The position numbers were made by a program, and so were the translations under genes. Positions 58,460-64,000 of a DNA stretch of 64,000 bases are shown in pieces. Source of the stretch: Actinoallomurus bryophytorum (GTDB lineage Bacteria; Actinomycetota; Actinomycetes; Streptosporangiales; Streptosporangiaceae); the NCBI RefSeq assembly GCF_006716425.1, contig NZ_VFOZ01000001.1, positions 3,348,001 through 3,412,000 of the forward strand, written 5' to 3'. Each line of letters starts with the position of its first letter. Position 1 is the stretch's first letter. Below the pieces are notes generated by a model that had not been told where the DNA came from, made no database searches, and was given only the letters and a program-made list of their open reading frames with translations.

Positions 58460-58682
58460 TGGCGCCTCGAAAACCTTTTTCAACGTCGTGGATCGTCGGC
58501 CGGTGCCAGCATGTCGGGCCCCGGCCAATGATGGTCGGCTAAGCGTTAGTATGCAGCAGCCAAGACCGAGTCGGCGCGCCGTGGACTCTGACATGGGGGT
58601 TAGTTCGATCGGGTGTCGCGGACCGGTTGCCGAGATTTAAGGGAACGTTCATTTTCCAAAGCGCGAACGGAAAAAACGACTG

Positions 58683-59135
58683 ATGTTCGATTTCGACCCG
58701 AATGACTTCCGGCTAGAGGACCTGGACCGCGTCGCTCGCCAGAGCGAGCAGGCGTTGCAGGGTCTCACCGAGGCCATGACCGAACTCGGCAACCTGGTGG
58801 GTGAGGGGAAGGGGGCGGACGGACTGATCCAGGTGACGGTGGACAGCACGGGACGCGCCACCGACGTCACCATCAACCCGCGGGTGATGCGGACGAACAG
58901 CGCGACCATCGCCGAAGGCATGCTCGAGGCGTTCAACGCCGCGCAGGACGACATCGCGGCCAAGAGCCGGTTGCTGCTGTCGGGGGCATCACCCGAGGGG
59001 GTCGAGGAGCAGGACGTCACCCAGGACAAGATGCGGAGCCACTTCGACGAGATCCTGGAGTCGTTCAACAACGCGTTGGGGGAACGCAGGGCCGCGTTCG
59101 ACAAGCTGCGGAGCGAGGCCGAAGACCAGGGCTGA
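58683..59135 (+). CDS. YbaB/EbfC family protein (second copy)
   Basis: 150 residues. A long N-terminal helix (DRVARQSEQALQGLTEAMTELGNLVG) leads into the core LIQVTVDSTGRATDVTINPRVMR (about 48-70), the YbaB/EbfC hairpin, and an acidic C-terminal helix. It is clearly related in plan to the protein at 3977 (both end the core with NPRVMR or DPRAMR). It is divergent from the WXG100-like group, so both loci pair one YbaB-type gene with WXG100-like genes. GAACGTTC at 58643 is a small palindrome in its promoter region. Confidence 0.82.
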   Translation: MFDFDPNDFRLEDLDRVARQSEQALQGLTEAMTELGNLVGEGKGADGLIQVTVDSTGRATDVTINPRVMRTNSATIAEGMLEAFNAAQDDIAAKSRLLLSGASPEGVEEQDVTQDKMRSHFDEILESFNNALGERRAAFDKLRSEAEDQG

Positions 59136-59158
59136 TGGCCGTCGCCTGCTGCCCCTCG

Positions 59159-60112
59159 TCATCGGGGATCCTCTTGCGGCGGGCCATCGCGGTCCGGGGT
59201 GAGTGCGGCGCAGGCTTCTCTCAGGCGGTTCTCGATCCAGGTCCGTTCGCTGCCCTCGGCCCGGCGGGTGTGGGCGTACTCCAGGGCCAAGGGGACGGCC
59301 TTGATGTCGACTCCTGTGCCGGTGAGGGTGGCGAGGAAGGCCAGGCCGAGATCGTTCCTCAGGGTCTCGTCCCTGGCGTAGTCGTCGATGAGGTCACCCA
59401 GGTCGTACAGGATCCGGCCGTCGACTCCGTGGAAGACATGGGCCGAGTGGCCCGCCACCAGGGTCGCTCCGGCCTCGAGAAGGCTCGCTGCCGACTCTCT
59501 TATGTACGGGAGCGGCTCCGTCGTCATGTTGGGACCCCAGTGCGGAGTCACCAGTACGACGTCGTACCTGGCACTCAGGCCCTGGATCTGGCTGGTCAGC
59601 CATGCGGGGACGCCGTCGTTCAGCGGGACGTACGCGACTCCCGGGGTGTCCTCGGTCGCGGCGTAGTCCGCCGGGTGGTCGGTGAGGCCGACGACGGCGA
59701 CGGTCGTACCGCCGGCCTTCAGGACGGCGGGTGTCCGCGCCTCTGCCTGGTTCCTCCCCGCACCCACGGTCTGGATTCCGGCGCGCCTCAGGTGGTCGAG
59801 GGTGTCGGACAGGGCGTCGTGGCCGTAGTCCAGCGCGTGGTTGTTGGCCAGGGTCACGCAGTCGACGCCCAGGGTGGTCAGCGCGGCCACGGCCGCCGGC
59901 GGGGCGCGGAAGTGGAACGGCCTTCCTGGTGCGTCCCAGGGCCGGCCGCGGTCGGAGACGCAGCACTCGAGGTTCAGGACCCGTAGGTCCGCCTCGGCGA
60001 AGGCGCGGCGGATCCCGGGGTCGAACAGGTCGTACGGGCCGCGCGCCGCGATCTCCTCGGCGACGCCGCGACCCAGCATCGTGTCGCCGCCGAGGGCGAT
60101 GGTGACGGTCAT
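59159..60112 (-). CDS. CapA family (PGA_cap) metallophosphatase-fold protein
   Basis: 317 residues. Metal-ligand motifs of the CapA/PgsA fold are present in order: IALGGDTMLGRGV (5-17), VLNLECCVSD, TLANNHALDYG, GLTDHP, VVLVTPHWGPNM and VAGHSAHVFHGV. Bacillus CapA assists poly-gamma-glutamate export; stand-alone actinobacterial homologues are of unknown function. It has no signal peptide, unlike Bacillus CapA, so it may act in the cytoplasm. ATG 60112 follows GAGG. It is convergent with the YbaB gene. Confidence 0.88.
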   Translation of the reverse strand: MTVTIALGGDTMLGRGVAEEIAARGPYDLFDPGIRRAFAEADLRVLNLECCVSDRGRPWDAPGRPFHFRAPPAAVAALTTLGVDCVTLANNHALDYGHDALSDTLDHLRRAGIQTVGAGRNQAEARTPAVLKAGGTTVAVVGLTDHPADYAATEDTPGVAYVPLNDGVPAWLTSQIQGLSARYDVVLVTPHWGPNMTTEPLPYIRESAASLLEAGATLVAGHSAHVFHGVDGRILYDLGDLIDDYARDETLRNDLGLAFLATLTGTGVDIKAVPLALEYAHTRRAEGSERTWIENRLREACAALTPDRDGPPQEDPR

Positions 60113-60360
60113 GCGGCCTCCTCAGTCGAACGACCAGGGTTGCCCCTCGCCGCGTTCGTCCCTGTGGCCTTTGTGTCGGTGGGGTCCTCTCGCTGCGTTC
60201 GGGGTCACGTGCTCCCCCTTCCAGGAATACGCCCGCGGCACGCTGGGGGCGCGTGGACGTTCGGCGTGGGCCGGTGGACCTTCGGCCCTATTCCGGCTTC
60301 CTGCCTCCTTGCGACGGTGAGCACAGGCCGAATTGATTCCTGTTGCGAGAGATGGGAGGG

Positions 60361-60567
60361 ATGATGCGAGCTGAGACCGGCGACGCGTTGCTGATCAGGG
60401 GACATCACGTCGGCGACCAAGACCGCCAGGCCGTGATCCTCGAGGTGCACGGGACGGATGGTGCGCCGCCGTACCTGGTTCGCTGGGACGACGGACACGA
60501 AAGTGTGTTCTTTCCCTCTTGCGACGCTTCCGTCGAGCACGTGCGCGGCCACGAACGGGTGAAGTAA
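60361..60567 (+). CDS. DUF1918 small protein
   Basis: 68 residues. The core GDALLIRGHHVGDQDRQAVILEVHGTDGAPPYLVRWDDGHESVFFP is the DUF1918 domain, an SH3-like barrel found widely in actinobacteria, with unknown function and sometimes stress-related expression. ATG 60361 and ATG 60364 both follow GGGAGGG; ATG 60352 is upstream of it. The last 39 bases of the gene are part of a tandem duplication that continues 3'. Confidence 0.85.
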   Translation: MMRAETGDALLIRGHHVGDQDRQAVILEVHGTDGAPPYLVRWDDGHESVFFPSCDASVEHVRGHERVK

Positions 60568-60698
60568 CGCCCACCCGCGCGGGCGGATGGCGGTTATCCA
60601 CAGGTCGTGACCCGTCCGTCGAGCACCTCTACAGGGCCGCGAACGGGCGAAGTAACGCCCACCCGCGCGGGGCGAACGGTGGTTATCCACAGGTCCGC
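60529..60698 (+). repeat. 86-bp tandem duplication with a DnaA box in each copy
   Basis: 60529-60614 and 60615-60698 share TCCGTCGAGCAC, GCGAACGGG/ACGAACGGG, GAAGTAACGCCCACCCGCGC and GGTTATCCACAGGTC. The first copy contains the end of the DUF1918 gene; the second repeats that end without a gene. Each has a perfect TTATCCACA (60594-60602 and 60683-60691). Confidence 0.9.
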
Positions 60699-60754
60699 CG
60701 ATCCCTACTCCCCTTGCCGCTCAGCCTGGACAATAGAAGTGGGCTGGAGCCCCC
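60683..60754 (+). repeat. DnaA-box leader element, copy 2
   Basis: TTATCCACA (60683-60691), then 43 bp to CTGGACAAT (60726-60734), then AGAAGTGGGCTGG and GCCCCC. The order and spacing match the leader at 5826-5916, and both run into GC-rich tandem repeats. Confidence 0.7.
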
Positions 60755-60872
60755 TGGGCGGGCGGGGAGTCTCTGGCGGGCGGGAAATCCAGGCGGGCGG
60801 GAAATCCTCGGTTGGGGGAATCTAGCGGGCGGGGAATCGCTGGCCGGCGGGGAGTCTGCGGCGGGAGTCTCG
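60755..60872 (+). repeat. Degenerate GC-rich tandem repeat upstream of tenA
   Basis: Seven units of 13-19 bp on the plan GGCGGGCGGG-A/G-A-A/G-TC (starts near 60755, 60774, 60792, 60810, 60825, 60841 and 60860). They end 24 bp before the tenA start. Apart from the repeats the gap 60568-60895 holds no gene. Confidence 0.75.
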
Positions 60873-60895
60873 TCCGGGCGTGTGACACTGCCGGA

Positions 60896-61504
60896 ATGAG
60901 TCTGGCGAGCGAGCTCGAGGCGATCGGCCGGCCACTGGTCGAGGAGCAGTTGCGGCATCCGACCGTCGCCGGGATCGGGCGGGGTGATCTCGATGTCGCC
61001 GTCTTCCGCGCTTGGCTGGAGCAGGACTACCTGTTCCTGCACGACTACGTGCGGGTGTTCGCCCGGCTGGCCTGGCAGGCGCCCGACCGGCATCTCGGCG
61101 ACCTGGTCGAGCTGGCGCACTCGACCTTCTTCGAGGAGCTTTCGCTCCATCGGGCCCTCGCCGAGGAGTTCGGGGCCGATCTCGACGGCGCCACCAAGGG
61201 GCCGGCCTGCGCGGCGTACACGGCGTTCCTGCTCGAGGCGGCCGCCTCGTACGGCGAGGGGCTCGCGGCGCTCTATCCCTGCATGTGGGGGTACTCCACG
61301 CTCGGGCGGATCCTCGGGCAGAACCCTCCGGCCGAGCCCCGCTACCGCCGCTGGGTGGAGGCGTACGCGGATCCGGGCTTCGTGATGCTCACCCGACGTG
61401 TCGCGGCGATGATCAACGAGGCGGCGCCGGATCCGGAGCGTGCTCGCGCGATGTTCACCGCGGGCATGCGGCATGAACTGGCCTTCTGGGACGTGCCTAG
61501 CTAG
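60896..61504 (+). CDS. tenA: TenA family protein (thiaminase II / aminopyrimidine aminohydrolase-like)
   Basis: 202 residues. All-helical TenA fold: FRAWLEQDYLFLHDYVRVFARL (38-59), LAHSTFFEELSLHRALAEEFG, and YPCMWGYSTLGRIL, where Cys129 corresponds to the catalytic cysteine. The end helix MFTAGMRHELAFW contains Glu194, the second catalytic position. TenA hydrolyses aminopyrimidine products of degraded thiamine to HMP for salvage. ATG 60896 is chosen because the frame upstream is repeat sequence. The TPP riboswitch and CytX-like permease 2.6 kb away support a thiamine-salvage role. Confidence 0.87.
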   Translation: MSLASELEAIGRPLVEEQLRHPTVAGIGRGDLDVAVFRAWLEQDYLFLHDYVRVFARLAWQAPDRHLGDLVELAHSTFFEELSLHRALAEEFGADLDGATKGPACAAYTAFLLEAAASYGEGLAALYPCMWGYSTLGRILGQNPPAEPRYRRWVEAYADPGFVMLTRRVAAMINEAAPDPERARAMFTAGMRHELAFWDVPS

Positions 61505-61523
61505 GGGGCGTCTCGGCTCTTCG

Positions 61524-61545
61524 GTATCCACAGGGCTGTGGACAG
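61524..61545. promoter_or_regulatory. Inverted pair of DnaA-like boxes
   Basis: GTATCCACA (61524-61532) and, inverted, TGTGGACAG (61537-61545) are separated by four bases. Each differs by one base from accepted boxes (TTATCCACA and TTGTCCACA). They lie between tenA and the Fpg-type gene. Confidence 0.5.
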
Positions 61546-61560
61546 GCTTAGCCTTGGTGC

Positions 61561-62421
61561 ATGCCGGAGTTGCCGGAAGTTGAGTCGCTCGCCGCGTTCC
61601 TGCGCGAGAACGCCGTCGGCCGGGCAGTCGCCCGCATCGACGTTGTCGCGATCTCCTGCCTGAAGACCTACGACCCGCCGATCACCGCGCTCAGCGGGCT
61701 GACGATCACCGGTGTCGCACGGTACGGCAAGTTCCTCGACCTCGACGTGGACGGCCTGCACCTGGTCATCCACCTGTCGCGCGCGGGCTGGCTGCGGTGG
61801 AAGGACAAGCTGCCGCCGGTGCCGCCGAGGCCCGGCAAGGGGCCGCTCGCGATGCGCGTGCACCTCGAGGACGAGTACGGGTTCGACCTCACCGAGGCCG
61901 GCACGCAGAAGCGGCTCGCGGTGTACGTCGTCCGCGACCCGCAGGACGTACCCGGCATCAAGACGCTCGGGCCCGACCCGCTCAAGGAGGAGTTCGGCGT
62001 CGAGACGCTGGCCGGGATCCTCGACGGGCGCCGTACGCAGATCAAGGGCGTGCTGCGCGACCAGAGCGTCATCGCCGGCATCGGCAACGCCTACTCCGAC
62101 GAAGTCCTGCACGTGGCGAAGATGTCGCCGTACAAGCTCGCCGCGAGCCTGACCGAGGCGGAGGTCGCCGCTCTGTACGAGGCGATCATCACGACGCTCG
62201 GCGACGCGGTCGAACGCTCCAAGGGCCTGGCGGCCAAGGATCTCAAGGGCGAGAAGAAACAGGGCCTGCGAGTGCACGGCAGGGCGGGAGAAAAATGCCC
62301 GGTCTGTGGCGACACGATCAAAGAGGTGTCGTTCGCGGACAGGGCCCTGCAGTACTGCCCGACCTGCCAGACCGGCGGCAAGCCGCTCGCCGACCGGCGA
62401 ATGTCACGCCTGCTCAAGTAA
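61561..62421 (+). CDS. Formamidopyrimidine-DNA glycosylase family (Fpg/Nei) protein
   Basis: 286 residues. The N-terminus PELPEVE with Pro as the expected catalytic nucleophile (after Met removal) and Glu3 is intact. The H2TH region contains IKGVLRDQSVIAGIGNAYSDEVL, and the C-terminal zinc finger has CPVCGDTIKEVSFADRALQYC followed by PTC. It removes oxidised bases and nicks by beta/delta-elimination. Actinobacterial genomes carry several such paralogues; this one, without a nearby polA or mutM context, may be the Fpg2/Nei-type. ATG 61561 sits just after the paired DnaA-like boxes. Confidence 0.92.
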   Translation: MPELPEVESLAAFLRENAVGRAVARIDVVAISCLKTYDPPITALSGLTITGVARYGKFLDLDVDGLHLVIHLSRAGWLRWKDKLPPVPPRPGKGPLAMRVHLEDEYGFDLTEAGTQKRLAVYVVRDPQDVPGIKTLGPDPLKEEFGVETLAGILDGRRTQIKGVLRDQSVIAGIGNAYSDEVLHVAKMSPYKLAASLTEAEVAALYEAIITTLGDAVERSKGLAAKDLKGEKKQGLRVHGRAGEKCPVCGDTIKEVSFADRALQYCPTCQTGGKPLADRRMSRLLK

Positions 62422-62473
62422 GAGCCCACGCGGCAAGGCGTCGCCTGGACACCGCGCCGTACGACACGACAAG

Positions 62474-62500
62474 CCCCGGCGCCCTCGCCGGGCGCCGGGG
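62474..62500. terminator. 11-bp GC hairpin after the Fpg-type gene
   Basis: CCCCGGCGCCC and GGGCGCCGGGG pair with loop TCGCC, 52 bp after the glycosylase stop and 40 bp before the SSI stop (convergent). There is no T-run. Confidence 0.75.
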
Positions 62501-62540
62501 AGGCCGCAGCGGGTGCGGGGATCGCTGCGGTCAGGCCCTC

Positions 62541-63104
62541 TTAGTGCGTGGGCGTGTGCGCGAGCGGCCCGAACAGCGCGGCGAGGTCGTTCCAGCGCTT
62601 GACCTCACAGCCGTTCTTGCGCCCGAAGGTGGCGTCGACCGGCCGGCCGTGCCAGGTGCCTTTGATCGTGGCCGTCTGCGGGCCGCCGTAGATCTGGGTG
62701 CACATCTGGCCCGGCGGCGTGGGCGCGAACGGGTCGCCGCTCTTGACCGCGGCCACCTTGGTCAGCGCGGCGCACGCGCTGGCCGCGTCGGGCGCGTCAC
62801 CACCCGGCGGGTCGCACTTCAGGGTGCGCTTGATCGTCTGCGCCTTGGGCGCCATCTTCACGGTGATGGTCAGCTTCGTGGTGTCCGTGCCGGGTTGGCT
62901 GCCGGAAGGAGGAGCCGGGGACGCCGAGCCGGGTGCCGGTGACGGCGATCCGGGCGTCGTGCTCGATGCGGGCGGTGAGGCCTGGTCGCTCGGCTGGCCC
63001 GCGCGAGTTCCCTGGTCGTCCTTGCAGCCGGCCAGTGTCAGTGCCGTGAGGATCCCCGGCACGACGATGGCCGTCCTTCCCAGTCTCGATAGAGATTGCC
63101 TCAT
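62541..63104 (-). CDS. Subtilisin inhibitor-like (SSI) lipoprotein
   Basis: 187 residues. The signal with lipobox LTLAGC places Cys27 as the lipid anchor. A Pro/Ser/Gly linker of about 45 residues follows, then an SSI domain: LTITVKMAPKAQTIKRTLKC, DPPGGDAPDAASACAALTKV, SGDPFAPTPPGQMCTQIYGG and GTWHGRPVDATFGRKNGCEVKRW. The four Cys of the SSI fold are present. Classical SSI proteins are secreted and inhibit subtilisin-like and transglutaminase-activating proteases; here membrane anchoring would keep the inhibitor at the surface. The reactive-site loop region (QMCTQIYG) lies where expected. ATG 63104 is divergent from the rhodanese gene. Confidence 0.87.
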   Translation of the reverse strand: MRQSLSRLGRTAIVVPGILTALTLAGCKDDQGTRAGQPSDQASPPASSTTPGSPSPAPGSASPAPPSGSQPGTDTTKLTITVKMAPKAQTIKRTLKCDPPGGDAPDAASACAALTKVAAVKSGDPFAPTPPGQMCTQIYGGPQTATIKGTWHGRPVDATFGRKNGCEVKRWNDLAALFGPLAHTPTH

Positions 63105-63146
63105 GACGATTCGACTCCGGCGGGTGGTGCGTGGTTCCGTGGACGC

Positions 63147-63485
63147 GTGAATCTTTTCAATAATCGACTACCCAGCGTGGCGGCCTCGGCCGTCCCGGAC
63201 GATGGGTTCCTTCTTGACGTGCGAGAGAACGACGAGTGGCAGGCGGGGCATGCGCCCGACGCCGTGCACATTCCGTTGAGCGAGCTCAACGACCGCGCCA
63301 GGGAGGTCCCGAACGACCGCGATGTCTACGTTATCTGCCGGGCCGGATCCCGGTCCGCGCAGGCCGTGGCGGCGTTCAACAACGCCGGCTGGAAGACCTC
63401 CAACGTCGACGGCGGGATGCACGCCTGGGAGGCGGCGGGGCGACCGATGGTGAGCGAGTCGGGCACGGACCCCTTCGTCGCCTGA
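63147..63485 (+). CDS. Single-domain rhodanese-like sulfurtransferase
   Basis: 112 residues from GTG 63147; an earlier in-frame start would overlap the divergent SSI gene. The active loop is CRAGSRS with Cys64 (VYVICRAGSRSAQAV), preceded by FLLDVRENDEWQAGHAPDAVHIP, the rhodanese fold. It transfers sulfane sulfur to an unknown acceptor. It is the last complete gene before the thiamine riboswitch. A link to thiazole sulfur chemistry is possible but unsupported. Confidence 0.87.
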   Translation: MNLFNNRLPSVAASAVPDDGFLLDVRENDEWQAGHAPDAVHIPLSELNDRAREVPNDRDVYVICRAGSRSAQAVAAFNNAGWKTSNVDGGMHAWEAAGRPMVSESGTDPFVA

Positions 63486-63533
63486 GGTCAATCTGCCCCA
63501 AACCGGTATACATTGTCACCTGCCAACTGGATA

Positions 63534-63625
63534 TCGCGGGAGCTCGGGCGTCGACCGGGCTGAGAGGGCGGCTTCGCGTGCCGCCGACCGCTCGAACCTG
63601 ACCGGGTAATGCCGGCGTAGGGAGT
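63534..63625 (+). ncRNA. TPP riboswitch (THI element)
   Basis: The conserved TPP aptamer is clear. GGGAGCTCGGG and ACCGGGCTGAGAGGGCGG (63538-63569) form P1-P3 with the CTGAGA pyrimidine-sensing loop. CCGACCGCTCGAACCTGACC and GGGTAATGCCGGCGTAGGGA (about 63583-63622) provide the GAACCTGA helix and the diphosphate-sensing loop. It probably sequesters the ribosome site of the permease when thiamine pyrophosphate is high. Confidence 0.95.
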
Positions 63626-63700
63626 GTGCTCGTGAGTGAGCGAAGCGAGCGAACAAATGGGCACAGCGGCGTTGCTCACAGGGCCGGCGACGGAGGGCCC

Positions 63701-64000
63701 GTGAGCACTGTTGTCGACCGTCCACGCGATGAGGCTCCGTACACCCTCGACGAGCCCGCGCCCAAGGTCCTCAGCTTCTGGGATCAGAGCGCCTTCTGGG
63801 CCAACCTGGGCGTGAGCCTGCTCGCGTTCTCCGGCGCGGCGACCGTGCTGGCGCCGGGCGCCGACAATGTGCCGCAGTTGCCGATCGTGGCCGGGATCGT
63901 CGCGATGGTCGTGGGCACCGTGATCGGCGGGATCATGCTCGGGCTGGCGGCGGTGCCGGGCGCCCGCGCGGGTGTGCCCGCCATGATGCTGCTGCGCGGC
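63701..64000 (+). CDS. CytX-like purine-cytosine/HMP permease, 3' end outside the window
   Basis: 100 codons to the window end. The start is GTG 63701 with GGAGGG three bases before; GTG 63626 and 63632 are in frame but would place the leader inside the riboswitch tail. The sequence SFWDQSAFWANLGVSLLAFS followed by VVGTVIGGIMLGLAAVPGAR is the beginning of an NCS1/CytX-type transporter. With a TPP riboswitch in front, uptake of hydroxymethylpyrimidine for thiamine is the best guess. Between the riboswitch and the start lies GTGAGTGAGCGAAGCGAGCG (63632-63651), a small palindromic sequence. Confidence 0.75.
   Translation, partial: MSTVVDRPRDEAPYTLDEPAPKVLSFWDQSAFWANLGVSLLAFSGAATVLAPGADNVPQLPIVAGIVAMVVGTVIGGIMLGLAAVPGARAGVPAMMLLRG

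Noticed and set aside
63626-63700. Upstream GTG starts (63626, 63632) for the CytX-like permease
   Set aside because: They overlap the riboswitch tail and a palindromic sequence; GTG 63701 has GGAGGG directly before it.

Overview
This window is high-GC actinomycete DNA, probably from a filamentous order such as Streptosporangiales (Thermomonosporaceae-like). The pointers are the strong G/C bias at third codon positions, frequent GTG starts, mycothiol-type DinB/MDMPI proteins, DUF397/DUF5753 and DUF6879 regulators, AfsR/SARP regulators, CU044_5270 proteins and the conserved crgA-DUF881-sortase-pabA-pknB-pknA-pbpA-rodA-pstP-fhaB-fhaA-tRNA-Leu block. In actinomycetes that block normally lies a few tens of kb from oriC, so the window is probably origin-proximal. 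dnaA and dnaN are not in it.

Layout. 0-10 kb: small enzymes and hypotheticals (NADAR, FHA, NmrA-type SDR with a divergent MarR), a three-gene YbaB / WXG100-like / CpnT-N-like cassette, a striking 16-bp tandem repeat, an MDMPI protein, a GNAT, a PAC2 protein and a lipoprotein. 10-23.6 kb: DUF5919 regulator with inositol monophosphatase, five-bladed propeller hydrolase, TauE/SafE exporter, an ECF sigma / CU044_5270 / secreted propeller group, a TetR-controlled DrrAB-type exporter, CopA and CopZ behind a CsoR-type operator, and TetR with a divergent SDR. 23.7-31.4 kb: a large AfsR/SARP-type regulator beside a second DrrAB-type exporter whose promoter holds helically phased heptamers, a second ECF sigma / CU044_5270 pair, and an acyltransferase. 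31.5-50.6 kb: the conserved envelope and cell-division region (cyclophilin, rhomboid, crgA, sortase, pabA, and the PASTA kinase, phosphatase, FHA and elongation genes), interrupted by a PaaK-like ligase and by DUF4232, DUF6879 and DUF397/DUF5753 genes. 50.6-56.6 kb: an accessory segment bracketed by a diverged direct duplication of the tRNA-Leu 3' flank. It carries one large beta-propeller plus phospholipase D fusion and decayed gene ends. 56.6-59.1 kb: a second WXG100-like / YbaB locus. 59-64 kb: CapA, DUF1918, TenA, Fpg/Nei, an SSI-type inhibitor lipoprotein, rhodanese, and a TPP riboswitch in front of a CytX-like permease running off the window end.

How it fits together. The 41.5-50.4 kb operon couples peptidoglycan sensing and phosphorylation (PknB PASTA domains, PknA, PstP, FhaA, FhaB) to septal and lateral wall synthesis (PbpA, RodA, CrgA). 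The exporters each have their own regulator and a recognisable candidate operator. TenA plus a TPP-riboswitch permease make a thiamine-salvage neighbourhood.

The most unusual signals are non-coding or composite. (1) Near-perfect DnaA boxes are scattered in intergenic repeats, including a roughly 90-bp leader shared by 5.83 kb and 60.68 kb that in both places runs into GC-rich tandem repeats. (2) The tRNA-Leu flank is duplicated around a propeller-PLD gene. (3) An array of about 11-bp period, SARP-like, lies in front of the DrrAB operon next to the SARP gene.
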